Below are positions 50,145 through 57,620 of a stretch of DNA of 57,620 nt, one piece after another. The notes below the pieces were generated by a model. It was given only the letters and a program-made list of their open reading frames with translations, had not been told where the DNA came from and did no database searches. Every line of letters starts with the position of its first letter. The stretch's first letter is position 1. The DNA is taken from NCBI GenBank assembly GCA_910588015.1, contig CAJUOK010000002.1:28930-86549 (forward strand), in the 5' to 3' direction. Position numbers and translations under genes: made by a program. The DNA comes from an uncultured Christensenellaceae bacterium (GTDB lineage Bacteria > Bacillota > Clostridia > Christensenellales > UBA3700).

Positions 50145-53100
50145 TTATGCGGCATAGCCACTATATTCATAAAGTTTTTCTTTTTCGGACTTCGTAAGCG
50201 AGAGCCTTTGAATGTAACTCTTAACTTGTTGCTGTCCGTATTTGTTGGAATATCCGAGGTAGCCCATAATCATATACTTTTGAGCCGCCTTCAACCCAAG
50301 GGAATTGATATAAGTTTGCACCTTCTTCTTCCTCGACCCGGATATAATATTTCCTTTCTTGTCGGTGTCGGCTTCAAGGCTTCTCGCTGTTGCCACGATT
50401 ATCGCAAGCGAAGATATATCGATAGCCTTTGCAAAAAGAATGTTCTTCGTTTCAAGGTCTACTCCAAGCAAATCTTCAATCGCAAGGTTGTAGTAAATAT
50501 CGTAGATAAACCTCACGGCTTTTGCCTTCACCTCATCGTTCGCAGAGGCATAGGATTTGTCGTTTACGAGGCTTGCAAGTGCCTTGTTTGCCTCACCATA
50601 AATCTTTTTGAATCGTTCTCTTTGCTTCGAGGTAATCTCCACCTCTTCGCCCTCATAAGTGATAGTGTTTCCAATGCTTTTCGGAAGCACCTGATAGCCT
50701 CCCTTCACGAGCCTATCCATTTCTTCTCTCGCAAACGAATTGTCGATACCCCCAACCTTTTCATTGAGCATAAGCCCTACAATAGTCGCAAGCATTTCAT
50801 CATCGTCATTGTTAATCGCTTTTTGAAGGTCGGTTGCGTAGTTCTTGTTGTATAGGTTACTATCCCACCCATAAGCCGTAGAAGGACTAATTCTCTTTGT
50901 GAGTCCATAGATGATATTGTAGACGTTCCTCGTAGGCAAGCCTAATATTTGCCCCACGGCAAAAGACAATTCCTTGACCGTTCTCAAAGGCTTCACTTCT
51001 TCGCCCTTTGCTAACGAGGTAACGGTTGAAATCGTTCCGGAGAAAGCGCCAAACAAATCATTGAGAGCCGAATAGGAATAATTGTTGAGGTCATACCCTT
51101 CGGTGAGTTTTGCGTAGAGGTCTTTAATGAGAGGCAAGCCACCCATAAGATTCCCAATAGCGTCAACCGCCATATTCGCCGGGATATTTTCGTCCTCATC
51201 GTCCTTATTGTAAAGCCAACGGAAGGCTTGTGCGATGATAGCCATAAATATCGCCATAGTCGCAAGAGCCGCTACTGATTTAACGGATTTTTTCTTCGCC
51301 GCTTTGAGTTTTTCTTCCAACTCCGCTTTAACCTTGCTATCCGTAGTTTCTTTAATTTTAGCCTTCAAGACGGAAACTTCACCGAGGGAATCCACCACTC
51401 TTCCAAATACCTTCATCGAGTCGGCGGTGAACATTGTCAAGGTTTTCATCAACTCGCTACCGGAACGCATTGCCGCCGACCTCTCGGTTGCCATAGAGTT
51501 TTGTTGCGTTTCTACGATAACCTTTTCAAGAAGTTCGCCAGCCTTCTTTTTGTTTTCCTCCGTGCCGACCTTTAAGCCACTTTCCTTTTCTACTTGGACT
51601 TGGCAAGCCCCAAAGAGTTTTTTAACTACAAACCGGTCTACCATTCCGATAGGCTTCATCAAGGCGCTTCCGACCTTATCGACCTTATCCATAACTCCTT
51701 GTGCCATAGCAGCCGAATTGTCGTTGTTACGAACAGCGGCGAGTTGACAATATTCGTCCACGTCTTTCGCATTGATAGACAACCCTTTCAAGATTGAGGA
51801 ATAATCGAGAACGCTCCCGGAAGCAAAGAATGACGATAATTGAGTAAACCACACCTTCGGATTCAAGCCGAGTTGGTATGTTGCATAATGACCTCGGAAG
51901 AAGCCGAATAATTTACTACCACCACCTCTTGTGGGCGAGATTCCTTGCAAATCGCTTATGAGTTTTTTGAAGTAGTCGTTTCCTTTCGCCCAAGTGTTTT
52001 CGCTCTCCGTTCTCACGGTGATAGGCTTGTTGGCGTCCTCCGACATATTGAGATTGTAGAGTATATCATATTGGTCGATGACGGTTGCAAGTCCGGCATA
52101 TTGGCTTATTCCGTGAATATGCCTATCAAGAACTTCATCAAGCCCTTCGATAAACAATTCTCCCTTTGCGCCTTGAACGGTGTCTTTATTGAAAGAAGCG
52201 TTGCTCACACGATTCATCTCATCGAAGAAATTTCCACTATCAACCGTTACGGCACTATTGGCACGGCGAATCGGAACATAATACCCCTCAAAGACATTGG
52301 AATACCCTTGCCTTAAAATATCGGTTTCTCTCTTCGTCTCTTTGCAATCCTCATTGAAGATTTTTTCGGCAATCGAGATATATTCCCTATCCTCTTCGGT
52401 GAATTGCTTGTAAAGTTCATCTTGCTCGGCTTTTGCTCTTTCTCTCAACTCGGCAAGAGTCAACTCTTCGCCTTTTGCAAATCCGTCAACCCTTATAGTC
52501 TCTTTGCCATTATTGAAGGTAAATCCAGCCTCCGCAAGACCGCCGAGGGCTTGCTCTCTATTCATCGTCATATACAACAAGAAGGCGTCCAAAGCGGGCA
52601 ATTCTGCCCCCTTGTATTTTATGGTGCGTTGCGATACACCTCTCCCATATTTCTTATGCTTCGAGAGAAACTCTTCGAGCGGTTGGCGAATATTCATCTC
52701 CAAAACGGAAGCCTTTATGCCGCCGGCACGAAGTTCCGCAAGCATTTCCGAATAGAATCCGTTTTCGTATTTATCCATATACCTCGCAACCGTCATCGGG
52801 TCTGCGAAGGTTTGTAAATAAGAGGCTTTTCCGTTATTGAATACCTTATCGAAGAACTTGGAAAACCAACCGACTTTGACTCCCTTGTTGCGCTTAATGG
52901 TCTCAATGTACCCCTCTGCGATAGGCTTGGCGTCCACATACTTTCCGTTGCGAATAACCTTGTTGTAGTTTTCAATGAGGTTGCCAAAATAGCCCACCAC
53001 TTTTTCGAGGGCAATGATTTCTTCCGTTGTGAATGTGGTCTCGCTTGCAAGTTCACGAAGGAGACTCTTAACTTCGGCACTATAACCCTTCCCAAGGTTA

Positions 53101-56100
53101 GCCTTTGTGTACCATTCAAGCAAGCCTTTATAGTCGGTTATCCCCGACTTCTCTTGCAAGACGGAAATGAGGTCAACTTGTTCATCGGTCAAAGCCTTTT
53201 GATTTTGAGCAACGGCTTGAAGAATATCCGCAATCTCTTGATTGTAGATACCTACATTGTCTCCGTCTACATATCCGAGAATAGGATTATCCTTTGCATA
53301 CCACTCGGCAAGCCCGGCGAGTATTCGCCTCGTTCCGCTTTGGTTGAGGTTGCCCCTATTCTTTATCATCGCCAATCTTTCGATTGAGCCTTTGAAAAGT
53401 TTAGACCTAAACTTCGAGGAATTTACGAAAGCCCCCGTTTTCCAATTCTTAATCTTTTGGACTTTATCGAGAAGGCGATTCGTAGCCTTGTTGTGGCGGT
53501 TTGAATCTCTCAATTTCTCATAGAGCGTAGAGATTTGCTTCTTGTACTTATCAAGCACTTCGGCAAGTTTTGAGGACTTTCCGGTATAGTCAAAGCCTCT
53601 CAATACTTCTCTCGCTATTTCTTGCCTTAACTCTTTTATCTGGTCTTTGGAAAGGCTCTCGGAAAGCATATCCTTCGCTCTCTTCTTCAAAGACTTCACG
53701 GCGTTCCTATATTGAGCGTCTATCTCGAAGAAAATATCCGCTTCGCTTGTGGCGTCAATATAGATTCCTTCTCCTTCAAGGATTTGAGGAATGGTATCAA
53801 CCCCTATTCCTCTCTCGCCTTTACGCTTGCCCCAAAGAAGGTATGCGCTATTATCCTTATCGCACTTATACTTAATTTCGCCTTTGAGCGAGTCAAGGTT
53901 TATACTATGCAAATACGGTCTCAATGCGTCTATAATATCGATTGCCGCTTGAACTTGCACGTCATCATCGGCATAGATACTCTCTAAAACAGAGTTTTGG
54001 ATTATGTAGTCGGCAATATGGAGAGCGACCCCCATTTGTTTTCCCGGCTCGGCAGAGTTCAAGCCCTTCCAAAGCATATCGACTACTTCGGTTTTGGTCT
54101 TTCCGTTTATCTCCCCGTATTTCTCGCCAAACGACATATATTGGGAGAGAATATTGTTGATAATCCGCTCGGCGTCTACTTTGCTATATACTTTGTAATG
54201 GGTATTGTTGGCGAGGAGTTTTTTGATTTGTCCGTCCGAAAGTTTGTAATAGGTACGGTGCATTTCCTCCACGGGAGTCGGCTTTTTCGAGAAGCGAATA
54301 TCGGGATTCCGTGTAGGACTTTCATTGGTGGTAAGTTTGATTTGATTAGGATTAAACACGACAGCCAAAGAGTTATTCAATATAACCCCGTCATATCCTA
54401 TGCTATCCGTAAGCATTTGTAAGTACGCTTCCGTTACCGTTTGGCTACCGCCAGATATGCCATTTATAAACTGCTTTATAAGTTCCATATCATTGGTATA
54501 ATCCGAATATTGATTTATCTCGCTATTAACATACAATGTGTTTCCTTGCCATTCATTTGAAGGAATATATTCGTCAATATTCTCCTTGGCATAATTAAGA
54601 AACACACTCCACTCCTCTTTCGAGATAGTCATATAGTTTAACGATATTGGTTTTTCAATATTCAAATATGCTTCAATCGTATTTTTACCATAAGCCTTTG
54701 CGGAATCCTTATCGGCAATAAAATAATATCCCACACCGTACAACGCACCATTATTCCCTCTCTTCGACATATTGAAGGTAAAAAATTTAGAGTTTGTGCC
54801 GTGGTACATTACTTGTAAATTCCCCTCATAATCTCTCATTTGGCTATCTCTAAAAAACTTTTCTTGTGCTTCCGTGAGAGTTCTTCCTTGGGAATCCTTG
54901 CGTGAGAACTTAATTGTTTTTGCTGTCGTATGGTCTACATTGTAGTCTATTTTGACCCCACGCTTTTTAAGTTCTTCAAGTAATGTCGGTGTAACGGTAT
55001 TCTCTTTTATCGTTATGTTGTTTTCTTTAAGACGAGGCGAGATTATATCAGCACACTCGCTATCGGATAAAATACGGATATTTTTAATCCAACGAGAAAG
55101 ATAAACCTTGCGCCCAAGGGCAGCACCAGCCTTTCCACTCTTCCAATCAACCTCCCCAACGGCGTCCTTTGCGTATTGTGCTTTATAACCACTCGACAGT
55201 TCACTATTCGGGATTATCCCTTCCACAACTACAAGATTCGGGCGCTTGTATGCGGTTGAAAATTGGTCGTTGAGTGGAAGATTTGACGAATGAATATATG
55301 GATTATACCGTGCGTCAACGGTGCTATCCACTCCTTTATCAAGCGAATAGTATGCTTCTCCATTTTTCCACTTTATACCAGAAGGACTCTCTACCGACTC
55401 CTCCCAAAATCCAAGTTCACTATCGGCTACTCTTTTGTGCGTTCTCTTCCCCGCTTCGGTTTCATAAGCCGCCATGGGCGAATATAGTTTTCCGTCTATG
55501 ACTTGCATAGCCCTATAAACCTTCGTTACATTCCCCTCTCTTTCGGCTTCGTTTAAGGTAGACAATTTGATTCCGTGAATACTATCGGAATCCTTTGTAA
55601 GTTTGCGAGAGAATCTTATATCTTTATTTGAGGTAGGCTTTTCGTTTGTAGTGAGTTTTATTTGCTCCGGCTTAAATGCGATATAATGGCGAGTCTCTTC
55701 ATCGATACCCTCCATATATTCCATTCTTCCGCTATTATAACCCCACTTATCAACGACACTATTATCAATAATACCGTCATATCCGAGAGCCTCAATGATA
55801 GCCCTCAAAAGTTCGGTAGTTGCCATATTCCCATTAGAATCATAGCAATCCCAAAGTTCCGTAGATTCATTGAGAGCAGCCTTCAAATCGTCAATGGTTA
55901 CTCCACCGTCAAAAGCCCCGATAGGCGCAAGGACTTGTTCCCAACCTTCGTAGCCCGTAATGCCTTCGGCGGAGAGAATCCTATCAACTTCATCAACAAG
56001 TTCTTGAATCGTCTCTTCTACTCGCTCATCACGAGCCTCCCAATAATCATCTTCGCTATCGAAGTCCTCTTCGGCAATATCCGAATAGTCAAAGAAGTCC

Positions 56101-57455
56101 TCGAAGAGCATTGTAGGACTATCGAAATTTCCTCCCACATAAGCGGGATTTTTCATATCGAGATAAACTTCAAAAAGTTTTGTGCCAACGGCGAGCCTCT
56201 CTCTTGCCTTTTGCTTTGCCTCCTCATAGTCAATTTCTTCTTCACTCTCTATTCTCTCGGCAAGTCTATCGATTTTTGCTTCGAGGTCTTGACCTCCGTT
56301 CTCGTAATTGCTTCCAACGTCATCATAGGAATCGGAGAAATAGAATCCGGCACCCATATCGCTTTCGACATTCGCTTTGCTTGCGTCAAACACGGTGAAC
56401 TCACCCGACATTGTTCCGTGATAAACTACACGAAGATTGCCTTCATCGTCTCGAACTTTGCTATCCTCAAAGAATTTGATTTGCTCATCGGTAAGCCGTT
56501 TCCCTTCCGTATCTCTTCCCGTTGTTTTTCGAGAAAAGCGGAATCTTGAAAGCGAATCATCGGGAACTTCGGGAAGTTCTCCCGTCTCAAAATACTTCCG
56601 AATATCGGAGATTATTCTTGACGAAGAAGTTCCTTTGGGATATTCTACGCTCCCGTCAGTATTGCCCTTATTTGTACTAAAATCAACGCAAAAGGCGTCC
56701 TCGTTTCTCATTATCTCGGAGATAATACCACGAAGAGCGGATATTTGCCGTTCCGTAGGCATAGCGGCAATATCGATTCCATAAGTTTGCAAACGAATAT
56801 TCCCCATATTCATAAACAAAATCATTCCCGTAGAATATTCCGCATAGTCCGGGAGATTGAGAATATCGGAGATTTCCCTATGGTCTTGCACACGATAACC
56901 TTGACCGTCCGAAAAATCGAGCATAGAGCCGGTTGTGAGAAGGTATGAGGCTTTGTCTAATCTCGTTGTGGTATGGAATTTTTTGACCGCTTTGGAGACA
57001 TAATCACGAACTTCTTCCGAAGTGTAAGTATGCTGATAAAGCCTCTCATTGAGAGACCTTTCCATTTGAGAGATTTGCATTTGCACTTCTCTCATTTTTC
57101 TTGCGGCTTCACTATGAGCCTTGTATGCCTCTCCATATCCGCTTTCGGATTCCCACTTGGCATACTCATCGGTAGCCGTTTTAATTTGTTCGTTTGTGGA
57201 GTTTTTATCGGAGAGAATATCTATTAAGCGCTTCTTGCGCTCTTCAAATTCCGTAAATGAATCAAGACGCTTTTGGGCTTCTCGCTCGGCATTGTAAGCC
57301 TCTTGACGAGTTTTGTTGAGTTCTTGAAGGGCAGAATCCGAGACTTCACTCTCTTTAAGCGAGAACTTTATGCCTCGCTTGCCTTGACCGCCGCCCTCAC
57401 TATTTCCGCTTCGGTTGCTTTGAGTTTTCCCTCTTTGAGATTGCTCTTCACCCAC
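50145..57455 (-). CDS. Giant phage/conjugative-element polyvalent protein with two ADP-ribosyltransferase-like modules
   Basis: At least 2436 residues. Two modules resemble the ADP-ribosyltransferase domain of polyvalent proteins: LTDEQIKFFEDSKVRDDEGN with YHGT then GAGFYFSD (about 56505-56330), and LTEAQEKFFRDSQMRDYEGN with YHGT then GVGYYF (about 54885-54705). Each ends in QIKLTTNE.PT. A different enzyme-like module lies between (about 55600-54920). The C-terminal 1000 residues are mostly helical, with one hydrophobic stretch (ALATMAIFMAIIAQAFRWLY, about 51280-51220). A motif of the type (I/F)(K/R)FS.K marks module borders five times. Such proteins enter a new host with the DNA and modify host targets; that role is from family knowledge. 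The GTG start at 57455 is uncertain: the frame stays open to the window edge, so the protein may begin outside. Confidence 0.85.
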   Translation of the reverse strand: MGEEQSQRGKTQSNRSGNSEGGGQGKRGIKFSLKESEVSDSALQELNKTRQEAYNAEREAQKRLDSFTEFEERKKRLIDILSDKNSTNEQIKTATDEYAKWESESGYGEAYKAHSEAARKMREVQMQISQMERSLNERLYQHTYTSEEVRDYVSKAVKKFHTTTRLDKASYLLTTGSMLDFSDGQGYRVQDHREISDILNLPDYAEYSTGMILFMNMGNIRLQTYGIDIAAMPTERQISALRGIISEIMRNEDAFCVDFSTNKGNTDGSVEYPKGTSSSRIISDIRKYFETGELPEVPDDSLSRFRFSRKTTGRDTEGKRLTDEQIKFFEDSKVRDDEGNLRVVYHGTMSGEFTVFDASKANVESDMGAGFYFSDSYDDVGSNYENGGQDLEAKIDRLAERIESEEEIDYEEAKQKARERLAVGTKLFEVYLDMKNPAYVGGNFDSPTMLFEDFFDYSDIAEEDFDSEDDYWEARDERVEETIQELVDEVDRILSAEGITGYEGWEQVLAPIGAFDGGVTIDDLKAALNESTELWDCYDSNGNMATTELLRAIIEALGYDGIIDNSVVDKWGYNSGRMEYMEGIDEETRHYIAFKPEQIKLTTNEKPTSNKDIRFSRKLTKDSDSIHGIKLSTLNEAEREGNVTKVYRAMQVIDGKLYSPMAAYETEAGKRTHKRVADSELGFWEESVESPSGIKWKNGEAYYSLDKGVDSTVDARYNPYIHSSNLPLNDQFSTAYKRPNLVVVEGIIPNSELSSGYKAQYAKDAVGEVDWKSGKAGAALGRKVYLSRWIKNIRILSDSECADIISPRLKENNITIKENTVTPTLLEELKKRGVKIDYNVDHTTAKTIKFSRKDSQGRTLTEAQEKFFRDSQMRDYEGNLQVMYHGTNSKFFTFNMSKRGNNGALYGVGYYFIADKDSAKAYGKNTIEAYLNIEKPISLNYMTISKEEWSVFLNYAKENIDEYIPSNEWQGNTLYVNSEINQYSDYTNDMELIKQFINGISGGSQTVTEAYLQMLTDSIGYDGVILNNSLAVVFNPNQIKLTTNESPTRNPDIRFSKKPTPVEEMHRTYYKLSDGQIKKLLANNTHYKVYSKVDAERIINNILSQYMSFGEKYGEINGKTKTEVVDMLWKGLNSAEPGKQMGVALHIADYIIQNSVLESIYADDDVQVQAAIDIIDALRPYLHSINLDSLKGEIKYKCDKDNSAYLLWGKRKGERGIGVDTIPQILEGEGIYIDATSEADIFFEIDAQYRNAVKSLKKRAKDMLSESLSKDQIKELRQEIAREVLRGFDYTGKSSKLAEVLDKYKKQISTLYEKLRDSNRHNKATNRLLDKVQKIKNWKTGAFVNSSKFRSKLFKGSIERLAMIKNRGNLNQSGTRRILAGLAEWYAKDNPILGYVDGDNVGIYNQEIADILQAVAQNQKALTDEQVDLISVLQEKSGITDYKGLLEWYTKANLGKGYSAEVKSLLRELASETTFTTEEIIALEKVVGYFGNLIENYNKVIRNGKYVDAKPIAEGYIETIKRNKGVKVGWFSKFFDKVFNNGKASYLQTFADPMTVARYMDKYENGFYSEMLAELRAGGIKASVLEMNIRQPLEEFLSKHKKYGRGVSQRTIKYKGAELPALDAFLLYMTMNREQALGGLAEAGFTFNNGKETIRVDGFAKGEELTLAELRERAKAEQDELYKQFTEEDREYISIAEKIFNEDCKETKRETDILRQGYSNVFEGYYVPIRRANSAVTVDSGNFFDEMNRVSNASFNKDTVQGAKGELFIEGLDEVLDRHIHGISQYAGLATVIDQYDILYNLNMSEDANKPITVRTESENTWAKGNDYFKKLISDLQGISPTRGGGSKLFGFFRGHYATYQLGLNPKVWFTQLSSFFASGSVLDYSSILKGLSINAKDVDEYCQLAAVRNNDNSAAMAQGVMDKVDKVGSALMKPIGMVDRFVVKKLFGACQVQVEKESGLKVGTEENKKKAGELLEKVIVETQQNSMATERSAAMRSGSELMKTLTMFTADSMKVFGRVVDSLGEVSVLKAKIKETTDSKVKAELEEKLKAAKKKSVKSVAALATMAIFMAIIAQAFRWLYNKDDEDENIPANMAVDAIGNLMGGLPLIKDLYAKLTEGYDLNNYSYSALNDLFGAFSGTISTVTSLAKGEEVKPLRTVKELSFAVGQILGLPTRNVYNIIYGLTKRISPSTAYGWDSNLYNKNYATDLQKAINNDDDEMLATIVGLMLNEKVGGIDNSFAREEMDRLVKGGYQVLPKSIGNTITYEGEEVEITSKQRERFKKIYGEANKALASLVNDKSYASANDEVKAKAVRFIYDIYYNLAIEDLLGVDLETKNILFAKAIDISSLAIIVATARSLEADTDKKGNIISGSRKKKVQTYINSLGLKAAQKYMIMGYLGYSNKYGQQQVKSYIQRLSLTKSEKEKLYEYSGYAA

Positions 57456-57598
57456 TCGTTGAATTTGATTATCGCTTCCTCCGTTTCGAGGTGAGACCTT
57501 ATTGTCAGATACGACCCCTCGGTTAGAGGAATCTCTTCTTCTATCGAGTGAAGTAATTGAACTAACGCTTTTTTGTATGGATTGTTTCTCGGCAACAT
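57368..57598 (-). CDS. Small protein overlapping the start of the polyvalent gene
   Basis: 76 residues, helical and charged (for example EEAIIKFNEWVKSNLKEG, then AEIVRAAVKASEA). GGAGG lies eight bases before its ATG, which is better than any site before the GTG at 57455. It overlaps the polyvalent frame by 88 bases and ends where the first FSLK motif of the large protein begins. If this gene is real, the large protein should start at or near 57455; if not, the open frame upstream belongs to the large protein. I cannot settle this from the sequence alone. Confidence 0.5.
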   Translation of the reverse strand: MLPRNNPYKKALVQLLHSIEEEIPLTEGSYLTIRSHLETEEAIIKFNEWVKSNLKEGKLKATEAEIVRAAVKASEA

Positions 57599-57620
57599 TC
57601 TTTCTGTCCTCCGTGTATTC

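Overview
The window looks like a chromosomal segment of an uncultured low-to-mid G+C Bacillota, probably a gut-associated Clostridia. Evidence: AGGAGG-type ribosome binding sites, sigma-A promoters with an almost invariant 17-base spacer, OmpR/TetR/MarR/ArsR/XRE regulators, MATE and ABC exporters, MscL, and many glycoside hydrolases. Species cannot be fixed from this sequence alone. There are about 47 protein genes, one decayed gene and four tRNAs; no rRNA, CRISPR array or riboswitch was seen.

Layout. 1-5.0 kb: the end of an unusual fusion (phosphoglycerate mutase, membrane helix, large ectodomain), then a two-component system. 5.0-11.1 kb: a methyltransferase, a membrane glycosyltransferase, a GNAT acetyltransferase and LacZ. 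11.1-17.9 kb: an unknown protein, a TetR-controlled ABC operon, a hexapeptide acetyltransferase, an iron-type alcohol dehydrogenase and YbaK. 18.0-21.0 kb: a decayed phosphotransferase-like gene, then a DUF1538 membrane protein with two PII-like proteins. 21.3-25.6 kb: a TetR gene divergent from two small membrane proteins, tRNA-Arg, and a MarR/MATE operon. 25.7-40.8 kb: a carbohydrate region with GH29, GH26, a 1050-aa surface lipoprotein, an XRE regulator, GH3, a RimK-like ATP-grasp enzyme, tRNA-Asn, an MFS sugar symporter, and GH13 with ComF. 40.8-47.8 kb: MscL, a DUF3592/DUF4832 pair, a metal-efflux module (ArsR sensor, free HMA protein, P1B-ATPase) and a TetR/DUF2461 operon. 47.9-48.1 kb: tRNA-Met and tRNA-fMet. 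48.1 kb to the end: mobile DNA with an IS481-type transposase, a small membrane protein and most of a giant phage/conjugative polyvalent protein carrying two ADP-ribosyltransferase-like modules.

How the genes fit together. LacZ, GH29, GH26, GH3, GH13, the MFS symporter and the GLUG/FN3 lipoprotein suggest a life on plant or host glycans. A ten-base element, GTATTCGRAA, lies in the promoters of both the XRE gene and the MFS gene and may link them. Most regulators here have a palindrome overlapping their own promoter, so autoregulation is the common theme.

The least ordinary items are the phosphoglycerate mutase/ectodomain fusion, the DUF1538-PII-PII operon with charged tails, and the polyvalent protein, in which a short (I/F)(K/R)FS.K motif recurs at module boundaries.
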